A stretch of 10,835 nucleotides of DNA from Thermoprotei archaeon (lineage in GTDB: Archaea; Thermoproteota; Thermoprotei_A; Sulfolobales; Ignisphaeraceae), in NCBI GenBank assembly GCA_003661905.1, contig QMXA01000008.1:1-10835 (forward strand). The letters run 5' to 3'. Positions 1 to 6,084 of this stretch are shown here, in pieces; position 1 is the stretch's first letter, and each line of letters starts with the position of its first letter. The notes beneath the pieces were generated by a model. It ran no database searches and was not told where the DNA came from. It was given only the letters and a program-made list of their open reading frames with translations. The translations under genes and the position numbers were made by a program.

Positions 1-225
1 GCTAAAAGAGAATTGAATATATCGGTATTGAAGGAAATAGATGCTATAAGATCTAGTCTATATGATGTACTTAAATTAAGATTAGGAAAGATAATAGATG
101 CAGCTCTAATGGGTACGGTATCTACTGAATTACTTGATAACATGACATTCGAAGAAAAGGTATTATTCACTAAGTTATCCTCAGTGATAAAATCATGGCA
201 TAGAGTACTAGGTGTAGAAGAGTGA
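1..225 (+). CDS. GINS complex subunit, C-terminal part (probably Gins23)
   Basis: The reading frame is open from the first base, so this is the 3' part of a gene that starts outside the window; 74 residues are visible. The sequence resembles the helical GINS A domain. A run of the form RSSLYDVLKLRLGKIIDAAL is followed by NMTFEEKVLFTKLSSVIKSWH, a typical GINS helix bundle. A helical domain at the C terminus fits the Gins23 (B-A) order rather than Gins51. In Sulfolobus gins23 sits directly before mcm, as here. GINS binds MCM and Cdc45/GAN to form the replicative CMG helicase. The TGA stop overlaps the GTG proposed as the mcm start, which suggests translational coupling. Which GINS paralogue it is rests on neighbourhood and domain position, since the N-terminal half is not visible. 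Confidence 0.85.
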   Translation, partial: AKRELNISVLKEIDAIRSSLYDVLKLRLGKIIDAALMGTVSTELLDNMTFEEKVLFTKLSSVIKSWHRVLGVEE

Positions 226-2312
226 GAGCCATGAGTCTAGAGCCTGGTATCACAACTATGGATATACAGGATTTGAGAGAAAGATTAATTGATTTCTTCA
301 AGAATTATCGGGATCCAGAAACAAAGAGATATAAATATAGGGAACGCATACGTGAAATGATAATTGAAGGTCGTCGAAGCTTAATCATAGACTTCTCTGA
401 CTTAATATCATATGATGATAGAATTGCGGAAATGGTGATTGAGAACCCGGAGAATATCATATCCATATTCTCAGAAGCTATAGCTGAAGTAGTTACCCTA
501 GAGAATCCACGGTACATTGAGAGAATTAAGAAGTTTATTCCAAGATTTAGAGCATTACCAACAGTAACAGAGCTTAGAGCATTAAAAAGTAGTCATATAG
601 GAAAGTTAGTAATGATTGATGGGATAGTTATTAAAGCAACACCTCCCAAACAACGAATATCTAAGGCTAAATTCATACATTTAGATCCCGAATGTAGTCA
701 GGAATTCGAAGTTGAGATACAAAGCGATGTAGTAGAGAAACCAGTTTATTGCCCGCTCTGTGGTAAAGGTGGTCAATTCAGATTAATACCTAGTAAATCA
801 ACCTACATTGATTACCAAAAGATAGTTGTGCAAGAGAAACCTGAAGAAGTACCTTCAGGTCAATTACCAAGATCTATAGAGATCGTATTAGAAGAGGAGC
901 TTGTAGATATTGCAAGACCTGGGGATAGAGTATCAGTGGTAGGTATAGTAAAGCTTACTAATACATTTAGAGGACGTAGGAGTTCTAAAGCCATATACGA
1001 TCTATACATAGAGGCTAATAACATAGAGGTTTCACAAAGATATCTTGAAGAAGTAGAGATAACACCTGAGGATGAGGAGAAGATAAGGCAATTAGCGAGA
1101 GATCCTTTAATTAGAAGAAAAATAATCTCTTCAATAGCACCATCAATTTATGGATACTGGGATGTTAAGGAAGCTATAGCTCTTCTATTATTTGGTGGTG
1201 TTCCTAAAATAGCCAGTGATGGCATGAAGATTCGTGGAGATATTCATGTACTCTTAATAGGAGACCCAGGAACTGCTAAAAGTCAAATTCTCCAGTATGT
1301 TGCTGGTGTAGCTCCCAGAGCTATCTACACTACTGGTAAAGGATCTACTGCAGCTGGTCTTACAGCTGCAGTAACTAGGGATAAAGCAACTGGTGAATAT
1401 TATCTAGAGGCTGGAGCACTTGTAATAGCTGATGGAGGAGTAGCATGTATTGATGAAATTGATAAGATGAGAAATGAAGATAGAACAGTAATACACGAAG
1501 CCATGGAGCAGCAAACAATAAGTATCGCTAAAGCAGGCATTGTCGCTAGATTAAATGCTAGAACATCAATATTAGCAGCCGGGAATCCTAAATATGGTAG
1601 ATACATATCTACAAGATCCATTACTGATAATGTTAATTTACCTGTTACAATCTTATCGAGATTTGATCTCATATTTATACTAAGAGACATCCCGAGTACT
1701 GAACGTGATAAGAGCCTAGCTGAACACATAACATCAGTACACAAAGATTTCGAATTCATAAAGCCTGAGATAGACCCAGATCTACTTAGGAAGTACATAG
1801 CTTATGCGAGGAAGTATATAAGACCTAAACTAACTGAAGAAGCTAAGAAAATGTTAACGAACTTCTTTGTTGAAATGAGAAAAAAGAGTCTTGAGAAACC
1901 CGATGCACCTATAACTATCACAGCTAGACAATTAGAAGCCTTAATAAGACTTGCAGAAGCTCATGCTAAGATGGCTCTAAAGAACTTTGTAACAGAAGAG
2001 GATGCAGCTGAAGCTATACGCTTAATGAAATCAATGCTTGAAAGTGTTGGCATAGATGTCGAAAGCGGAGTTGTTGATATTGATGTTATAATGACAGGTA
2101 AGCCTAAGACCCAGCGAGAGAAAATGACTATAATTGAAGATATAATTAAAGAACTCGAAGCTGAAGAAGGCTGTGCAAGAATAAAGAAAATAGTCATGAA
2201 GGCAAAGGAAAAGGGTATTGATGAGAGCTTTGTTGAAAAAGTAATAACACAACTTAGACGAGAAGGAATTCTATATGAACCTTCACCAGGTTGTGTTGCC
2301 ACAGTCAAATAG
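222..2312 (+). CDS. mcm: Replicative DNA helicase MCM
   Basis: This is the minichromosome maintenance helicase, the ATP-driven motor that unwinds DNA at archaeal forks as a ring hexamer. The 696-residue length is close to that of Sulfolobus MCM. The N-terminal domain (about 15-275) carries a C3H zinc site: His153, Cys158, Cys177 and Cys180. The AAA+ domain has Walker A GDPGTAKS (347-354), Walker B with IDEID (410-414), sensor 1 in AAGNP (Asn455), arginine finger LSRFD (Arg480) and a probable sensor 2 Arg569. A winged-helix tail occupies about 630-696. No intein interrupts it. The chosen start is GTG 222, which overlaps the GINS stop and has GGTG at 211-214, seven bases upstream. ATG 231 and ATG 258 are alternatives that would shorten the protein by 3 or 12 residues. 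All key catalytic residues are present. Confidence 0.97.
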   Translation: MRAMSLEPGITTMDIQDLRERLIDFFKNYRDPETKRYKYRERIREMIIEGRRSLIIDFSDLISYDDRIAEMVIENPENIISIFSEAIAEVVTLENPRYIERIKKFIPRFRALPTVTELRALKSSHIGKLVMIDGIVIKATPPKQRISKAKFIHLDPECSQEFEVEIQSDVVEKPVYCPLCGKGGQFRLIPSKSTYIDYQKIVVQEKPEEVPSGQLPRSIEIVLEEELVDIARPGDRVSVVGIVKLTNTFRGRRSSKAIYDLYIEANNIEVSQRYLEEVEITPEDEEKIRQLARDPLIRRKIISSIAPSIYGYWDVKEAIALLLFGGVPKIASDGMKIRGDIHVLLIGDPGTAKSQILQYVAGVAPRAIYTTGKGSTAAGLTAAVTRDKATGEYYLEAGALVIADGGVACIDEIDKMRNEDRTVIHEAMEQQTISIAKAGIVARLNARTSILAAGNPKYGRYISTRSITDNVNLPVTILSRFDLIFILRDIPSTERDKSLAEHITSVHKDFEFIKPEIDPDLLRKYIAYARKYIRPKLTEEAKKMLTNFFVEMRKKSLEKPDAPITITARQLEALIRLAEAHAKMALKNFVTEEDAAEAIRLMKSMLESVGIDVESGVVDIDVIMTGKPKTQREKMTIIEDIIKELEAEEGCARIKKIVMKAKEKGIDESFVEKVITQLRREGILYEPSPGCVATVK

Positions 2313-2375
2313 TGATGTTATTTAATAGATAAATTTTTAGCCAGAACACTAACTCAAAATTCCTAGGTATAGGGT

Positions 2376-2645
2376 ATGGAATGCGAAATCTATGTCATTA
2401 AAGTTGGTGAGAAAGAAATAGTATTAGATGAGAATATTGTAAAGATTCTAAATGAGTATGCAAGAACGGAATTCACACTTGAGAGATTAGCAGAAATTCT
2501 GGGATTTGAAAGCTGGGAGGAAGCTTATGAATTCGTAAAGAAAGTTCCAGCATGGGTTATGTGGATACCCTACACACTCTGGAAAGTACATATAGAGAAA
2601 TGCAAAGCTAAAAATGCAGAATTTAAGAAAGTGATAATTCAGTAA
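2376..2645 (+). CDS. Small conserved-looking protein of unknown function, downstream of mcm
   Basis: I do not recognise a family. The 89-residue product starts with a short strand-like segment (ECEIYVIKVG, EKEIVLD). A probable helix pair follows (about 21-50, ILNEYARTEFTLERLAEILGF) with a helix-turn-helix flavour. The C-terminal half is rich in aromatic residues, with four tryptophans (Trp47, 60, 63 and 69) and a lysine-rich tail. No metal-binding cluster, signal peptide or membrane segment is evident. It lies 63 bases after mcm on the same strand, so it could be read through from the replication operon, or from its own weak promoter in the gap. The A/T-rich stretch 2321-2340 holds TATA-like sequence. 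ATG 2376 follows a weak AGGTATAGGGT stretch. Codon use and residue mix look normal for a real gene. Tryptophan-rich HTH-like proteins can bind nucleic acid, but that would be a guess here. Confidence 0.7.
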   Translation: MECEIYVIKVGEKEIVLDENIVKILNEYARTEFTLERLAEILGFESWEEAYEFVKKVPAWVMWIPYTLWKVHIEKCKAKNAEFKKVIIQ

Positions 2646-2653
2646 TTTATATA

Positions 2654-2672
2654 TCTATCTATTCTAGATAGA
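2654..2672. repeat. 8-bp inverted repeat with 3-base loop
   Basis: TCTATCTA (2654-2661) and TAGATAGA (2665-2672) are perfect reverse complements around TTC. The repeat lies nine bases after the stop of the 89-residue gene and before the tRNA-Pro promoter. A further TCTAGAT copy follows at 2674-2680. It could act as a weak transcript-end hairpin. The stem is mostly A-T, so chance in A/T-rich DNA is a serious alternative. Confidence 0.4.
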
Positions 2673-2690
2673 GTCTAGATTAACAACTAC

Positions 2691-2699
2691 TTTATAAAT
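2691..2699 (+). promoter_or_regulatory. TATA box for tRNA-Pro
   Basis: TTTATAAAT is a strong archaeal TATA box. Its centre is about 33 bases before the first base of the mature tRNA, so a start about 25-27 bases downstream falls near 2721, giving a short 5' leader for RNase P. Confidence 0.65.
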
Positions 2700-2727
2700 C
2701 TCTCTACAGAATGACATAATACACGGT

Positions 2728-2834
2728 GGGGCCGTCGTCTAGCCTGGCGAGGATGCCAGCCTGGGGTACGATCCCGCCCCGCCTGCGGGGTTACAGAGCG
2801 CTGGTGGTCCCGGGTTCAAATCCCGGCGGCCCCA
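2728..2834 (+). tRNA. tRNA-Pro (anticodon GGG) with a 32-base intron; CCA not encoded
   Basis: The acceptor stem GGGGCCG (2728-2734) pairs fully with CGGCCCC (2827-2833), followed by A73. The D arm runs from 2737 to 2754 and contains the G18-G19 pair. The anticodon stem CCAGC (2756-2760) pairs with GCTGG (2800-2804). The loop CTGGGG puts GGG at 34-36 (2763-2765), so the tRNA reads CCC/CCU as proline; G37 and A73 fit tRNA-Pro. The variable loop has 5 bases. The T arm is CCGGG / TTCAAAT / CCCGG (2810-2826). The spliced tRNA would be 75 bases. TTAATA follows directly after A73, so the CCA end must be added after transcription, presumably by the CCA enzyme encoded at 4017-5411. Confidence 0.93.
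2767..2798 (+). other. tRNA-Pro intron after position 37
   Basis: Removing 2767-2798 restores a 7-base anticodon loop. The anticodon-side helix continues as C2761-G2796, U2762-A2795 and G2763-C2794, with a G2764-A2793 mismatch in the expected fourth pair. The bulges are 2765-2767 and 2797-2799, so this is a near-canonical bulge-helix-bulge site for the archaeal splicing endonuclease. Within the intron CCCGC (2773-2777) can pair with GCGGG (2785-2789), as can CCCCG (2777-2781) with CGGGG (2786-2790). Because G2766 and G2798 are identical, the intron could also be placed one base to the left. Confidence 0.7.
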
Positions 2835-2853
2835 TTAATATTTCAATACTAAA

Positions 2854-2859
2854 TTTTTT
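2854..2859 (+). terminator. T6 tract after tRNA-Pro
   Basis: A run of six T residues lies 20 bases after the tRNA 3' end, in the right place for archaeal oligo-T termination. No stable hairpin precedes it, as is normal in archaea. Confidence 0.45.
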
Positions 2860-2886
2860 GGATGCTGCTTACACAGTAAAACTGGT

Positions 2887-2900
2887 TAGTATATATACTA
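2887..2900. repeat. 14-bp perfect palindrome in the tRNA-Pro / zinc-ribbon gap
   Basis: TAGTATATATACTA is fully self-complementary and contains a symmetric TATATATA core. It sits about 75 bases before the TATA box proposed for the zinc-ribbon gene. It could be a regulator site, a two-way TATA element or a chance alternation of A and T. Confidence 0.35.
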
Positions 2901-2962
2901 GCACCTCAGTAATACTAATTCATAAATATTGATTTAGGTATCGAATTCTGACTATCCCGGAG

Positions 2963-2970
2963 CTATATAA
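2963..2970 (+). promoter_or_regulatory. TATA box for the zinc-ribbon gene
   Basis: CTATATAA is a good TATA match. Transcription would start near 2992, about 20 bases before ATG 3013. Two short palindromes with 1-base centres lie just downstream at 2972-2982 and 2988-2998. Confidence 0.5.
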
Positions 2971-3012
2971 GGTACTTAGTACGGCCTTGGTATTACCAGT
3001 GTATTCAATCTA

Positions 3013-3330
3013 ATGCAGGTTATACCTGTAATTATGTATGGGTGTTACCTTTTGGTTGTGATATTCCGTTGTAGGAATTGTGGCACCATTCTCTTTAGGT
3101 TTAGTAGAGTTGGACAAGATTTCTACGGTTTGCCAACACCTGAAGAATTAAGGGCAAGGATTGGTGGTAAGTGTCCTATTTGTGGCACTATTCCCATTAA
3201 ACCTACAGCTGACAATGTACTCATTATGTCTTCGAGGTCACAAATGCTTAGATATCTGCGATCCTCTATCGTACTTGTTGAGAATATCAATAAATCTATT
3301 CAAGATAATGTATCTATAGCTAATGTCTAA
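3013..3330 (+). CDS. Small zinc-ribbon protein of unknown function
   Basis: The product has up to 105 residues with two CxxC knuckles, Cys20/Cys23 (RCRNCG) and Cys54/Cys57 (KCPICG). These are spaced as in a zinc ribbon, with a loop containing GQDFYGLPTPEEL between them. This resembles small archaeal zinc ribbons of unknown role that often bind nucleic acid or protein partners; a precise function cannot be given. The start is uncertain. ATG 3013 fits the TATA box at 2963, but it gives a hydrophobic 17-residue lead that is odd for this kind of protein. TTG 3052 lies 10 bases after GGGTG (3037-3041), and GTG 3058 would give an N terminus reading MIFRCRNCG. The last 93 bases overlap the end of the minus-strand kinase gene, so both tails are encoded in the same DNA. 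Confidence 0.75.
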   Translation: MQVIPVIMYGCYLLVVIFRCRNCGTILFRFSRVGQDFYGLPTPEELRARIGGKCPICGTIPIKPTADNVLIMSSRSQMLRYLRSSIVLVENINKSIQDNVSIANV

Positions 3331-4071
3331 TGTCTTTTTATAGATTTTTGATAACTTAATGAGATTTTCTAAATCATGAATATCCAGATGGAAATATTTC
3401 TTTCCCTTCCCTATAATAAATCCAATTATAGAAGTCACGTTTGAGGCTCTTGGGGTATATTTAGCGGATTCATAATCTAGGATAAATACTTTTTCAGGAT
3501 CATAGTCCTGGACCATAACTTGTTTTCGTGGATTGCTCAATTCTAAATGTTCTATTCCTATACAATCTAATATAAATGCCTTCTTAATTAATGACCTAGT
3601 TACTAGGAAAATATCATGTTCATTATTTTCACAATACTTAGTTTCTAAATATTCACCGAGGGTTATTCCTTGAATAATCTCCATCATTATGAAATTTCTA
3701 GAAAAGGCATAAACAGTAGGGGCTACATTTACGAGTGCTGCTAGGTATTGTAGTATTGCTTCTCTTTCAAGACTTTTCCTCTTGGAGTCAAATCTACGAA
3801 TCTTTACTGCAATGACTTTTCCATTTTCTAATAGGGCTGCACTTATTATTCCTGCATGACCCTTACCTAATACACTGATCCTACCTATCTTGGTTTTGCC
3901 CATAGATAATATGTGTTTAACTCCTTCTCTTCTTAACTCTTCAATTCTTCTATTACACTCTTCAGGAGTTGCGTAATGCTCTGGATAGCAAATTACTTGC
4001 TTAGCATCTTCTAAGCTCAGTACATGCTGAGAAGAGCTTTGTCTCTTTTCTTTAAATGTTTCTTCAACCAT
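3238..4071 (-). CDS. Atypical protein kinase-like protein (archaeal COG2112-like)
   Basis: The 277-residue product has a protein-kinase-like fold signature. There is a glycine loop GKGHAG (69-74), a lysine in AVKIRR (Lys90), a nearby acidic helix (LEREA, 101-105), a hinge-like MMEIIQG (129-135) and a metal-site motif ILDYESA (197-203), where DYE replaces DFG. The catalytic loop is odd. HLELSN (175-180) has Glu177 where the catalytic Asp normally is, and residue 182 is Arg where the loop Asn would be. This agrees with my memory of the archaeal 'predicted Ser/Thr kinase' family COG2112, close to RIO/ABC1 kinases. An N-terminal region of about 60 residues precedes the glycine loop. It is the third gene of the thpR-cca-kinase unit. 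Its ATG lies 55 bases inside the end of cca, with no clear ribosome site, so reading probably depends on cca translation. The substrate is unknown. Confidence 0.8.
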   Translation of the reverse strand: MVEETFKEKRQSSSQHVLSLEDAKQVICYPEHYATPEECNRRIEELRREGVKHILSMGKTKIGRISVLGKGHAGIISAALLENGKVIAVKIRRFDSKRKSLEREAILQYLAALVNVAPTVYAFSRNFIMMEIIQGITLGEYLETKYCENNEHDIFLVTRSLIKKAFILDCIGIEHLELSNPRKQVMVQDYDPEKVFILDYESAKYTPRASNVTSIIGFIIGKGKKYFHLDIHDLENLIKLSKIYKKTLDISYRYIILNRFIDILNKYDRGSQISKHL

Positions 4072-5411
4072 GGCATTAAGTCCCTATAATCTCTTGTGTA
4101 TTTTTCTAGACATTCAATATCAGTACATATTTCTTTTATACTTTCTAAGTTTATATGTGGAGCAATGAGGATTAGATTCAATCTTCTCTCAATAGCTTCT
4201 TTCAATTTCCTAATCTTTCTAGGTCGCAATATAACTACTTTCCCATCATCTCTAATCCAAGGACCAGATATTATAACACCTCTATTCTTTTCAATAAACT
4301 TTTTAACATGGTTAAAATTCCATGCAGGAGGTCCTATATGTAACTCAATACTCGGCAACTCCTGAGGTATAGTTTCTGCAATTATTATAGCTACCTTTTT
4401 CTCATCACTCCATATACCTACATCAATAACTTCAAACCCTAGGTATTTGAGTTCATCTGCAAATCTCTTTGCTACACGTTGTAATTCTCCCCAAAGTACA
4501 TCGGGTGAGAGTCGGGGTATGTTGATTATTATTGAGGCTATGCCTAAGTTCTTTACTATTTCTGGCACGTAATTCTCTACTTGCTCAGACGTGAAATAGT
4601 TCTCAGATGGCTTTTCGAGAAAAGAAAATGCTGCGACCATAAAACGAGCTAAGCTTTTTAGTGAAACTGCCGAAGCAGCATTTCTTAAGGGATCAACAGG
4701 ATCTACTACCACAAGAGGTGAATTCCTAAATGTTTCTAAACAATCCTTGTACGTAGTATAGTGTTTTTCAATATCTATACAAATCTTGAAAGGCCTCCAC
4801 TTTGTAGCAGCTCTCAATACTTCTAGAAAACTACCATAAGCTATTACTAATAGTTCACAAAGATATCCTGAAAAACCTTTAACTTTGATTTCTGCACCAT
4901 ATATACCTAGAGTTTTCATAAAGAGCTTTAATAATCTTACTTCTTTTCTTTGATTTTCAGCCAAATGATCTATAACATATTTAGTATGGAGAGGTGTTCT
5001 ATCAACAGCTGTTCTAGGTTTTTCACCAGGTCTAAGTCTATATGCAGGAACGATATCTACTTCAATACCCTTCATATTTATCCTTACATAGGGATGTTCA
5101 GCGTATAGAATCTCTGGGCCGTAATTCTTAAATGTATTAATTACTATATTGACAAATACTTTTTCAAACCATTCTTTAGATACAGTCTCAGGGAATAGAA
5201 CAAACACATCCAGATCAACTTCATCGGGCAAGAAAGTATCCTTAGCCACTGAACCTTGAAGTGTTATGTCAAAGTCTGGAAATACTCTCTTAAGCTCTTT
5301 ACTTAAAACTTCCTTTACATTAGTATATACATTCTCTACTAGGTACCGCTGCTCATTACTTGGTTCAACTAGTTTTTGTACTCTCTGAATTACACTACTA
5401 ACTTTATTCAA
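4017..5411 (-). CDS. cca: CCA-adding tRNA nucleotidyltransferase (archaeal class I)
   Basis: The enzyme adds or repairs the CCA 3' end of tRNAs from CTP and ATP without a nucleic-acid template. The 464 residues fit the archaeal class I family. The catalytic site shows QGSVAKDT (52-59), the metal-binding Asp66 and Asp68 in DEVDLDVF, and the third carboxylate Asp119 in EVDIVPAYR. The following RTAVDRTPLHTKYV block is characteristic of archaeal CCA enzymes. Head and neck domains reach to about 260, with body and tail domains beyond. The start is taken as TTG 5411. Its TTGA overlaps the thpR stop, and a perfect GAGGTG lies upstream at 5430-5425. It has a direct client in this window, because the tRNA-Pro gene does not encode CCA. 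It is the middle gene of a three-gene minus-strand operon. Confidence 0.95.
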   Translation of the reverse strand: MNKVSSVIQRVQKLVEPSNEQRYLVENVYTNVKEVLSKELKRVFPDFDITLQGSVAKDTFLPDEVDLDVFVLFPETVSKEWFEKVFVNIVINTFKNYGPEILYAEHPYVRINMKGIEVDIVPAYRLRPGEKPRTAVDRTPLHTKYVIDHLAENQRKEVRLLKLFMKTLGIYGAEIKVKGFSGYLCELLVIAYGSFLEVLRAATKWRPFKICIDIEKHYTTYKDCLETFRNSPLVVVDPVDPLRNAASAVSLKSLARFMVAAFSFLEKPSENYFTSEQVENYVPEIVKNLGIASIIINIPRLSPDVLWGELQRVAKRFADELKYLGFEVIDVGIWSDEKKVAIIIAETIPQELPSIELHIGPPAWNFNHVKKFIEKNRGVIISGPWIRDDGKVVILRPRKIRKLKEAIERRLNLILIAPHINLESIKEICTDIECLEKYTRDYRDLMPWLKKHLKKRDKALLSMY

Positions 5412-5977
5412 TGTTTAAGAAGCACCTCGTAAAGATCTAAGTAAAGAGGTCCTTGAGGTCTAAGTATACTTCTCTTTAATTTAACTCTTGTAACAGGGCT
5501 TTCTCCAAATTCGTAATCTTGATATATTTCTAAGAGCTTTATTACTTTATCTATTCCTCTACGTCCCTTAACTCTTGCCAATGTTATATGTGGTGTGAAC
5601 TCATGGGTATCTGGTCTAATACCTAGTCTTCTTAGATATTGCTCAATTCTTCTTCTTATTTCTTTCAAATACGTAACTCCATTAGTGATTCCAGCCCATA
5701 TTACGCGAGGTCTTGTAAGTGAAGGAAAAGCTCCTATACCTCTTATATACATATTAAATACTGGTATATCCTTTAAGTTCTTTAAACTCTCTTGTATAGC
5801 TTTTACAGTGTCTAGAGGAACTTCACCTATGAATCTAACAGTTAAATGAATATTTTCATTCTCAATAGTTTTTATGTCTGCCTTAGTGGCTTTGAAGGCA
5901 TCTTTTACCTTTATTAATTTGTTGAGTACATCGATATTTTCTATTTCAATAGCGATAAATACTCTATAAAGCTCCAC
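5408..5977 (-). CDS. thpR: RNA 2',3'-cyclic phosphodiesterase (LigT/ThpR family)
   Basis: This 2H-phosphoesterase opens RNA 2',3'-cyclic phosphates to 2'-phosphates; older names are 2'-5' RNA ligase or LigT. Both HxTx signatures are present: HLTV, in IHLTVRFIGEVP, and HITL, in FTPHITLARVKG. The spacing is normal for the family, and the N-terminal VFIAIEI strand is typical. The start is set at GTG 5977, which gives 189 residues. GGTGAT (5986-5981) lies at ideal spacing before it, and a TATA box at 6012-6017 predicts transcription from near 5989. ATG 5992 would then lie at or before the transcript start, and it would add only MCGDN, which is encoded by the ribosome site itself. The gene overlaps cca by 4 bases. 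The cyclic ends it acts on are produced by enzymes such as the tRNA splicing endonuclease, but its in vivo target in archaea is not settled. Confidence 0.93.
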   Translation of the reverse strand: MELYRVFIAIEIENIDVLNKLIKVKDAFKATKADIKTIENENIHLTVRFIGEVPLDTVKAIQESLKNLKDIPVFNMYIRGIGAFPSLTRPRVIWAGITNGVTYLKEIRRRIEQYLRRLGIRPDTHEFTPHITLARVKGRRGIDKVIKLLEIYQDYEFGESPVTRVKLKRSILRPQGPLYLDLYEVLLKH

Positions 5978-5980
5978 ATT

Positions 5981-5986
5981 ATCACC
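5981..5986 (-). promoter_or_regulatory. Ribosome binding site that decides the thpR start
   Basis: GGTGAT on the minus strand is a perfect match to the archaeal 16S 3' end. It lies 3 bases before GTG 5977. It is inside the longer reading frame, which argues against ATG 5992 as the start. Confidence 0.6.
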
Positions 5987-6011
5987 ACACATACATTTGT
6001 ATTAAATCTAG

Positions 6012-6017
6012 TTATAA
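6012..6017 (-). promoter_or_regulatory. TATA box for the thpR-cca-kinase operon
   Basis: TTATAA in the context GAGTTATAAC on the minus strand is about 26 bases before a start near 5989, which leaves a short leader carrying the GGTGAT ribosome site. Confidence 0.5.
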
Positions 6018-6042
6018 CTCTCTAAGGTTGGATGGGCTCGAA

Positions 6043-6051
6043 GCTTATTTA
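6043..6051 (+). promoter_or_regulatory. Possible TATA box for the KaiC-like gene
   Basis: CTTATTTA-type sequence lies about 38 bases before ATG 6085, which would leave a leader of about 12 bases. It is arranged back to back with the thpR promoter in a 107-base divergent gap. The match is weaker than for the tRNA genes. Confidence 0.35.
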
Positions 6052-6084
6052 CTTACCGATAACTATATTTGATGGGGCAGTTTC

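Noticed and set aside
305..2308. Minus-strand reading frames of 70-132 codons inside mcm
   Set aside because: They are antisense shadows of a fully supported helicase gene, low in complexity and rich in Ser/Ile, with no motifs.
2726..2932. A 68-codon plus-strand reading frame across the tRNA-Pro gene
   Set aside because: Nearly all of its first half is tRNA sequence, including both arms of the acceptor stem. It has no ribosome site and the tRNA explains the conservation.
4096..5849. Plus-strand reading frames opposite cca and thpR
   Set aside because: They are shadows of well-supported minus-strand enzymes and show no recognisable domain.
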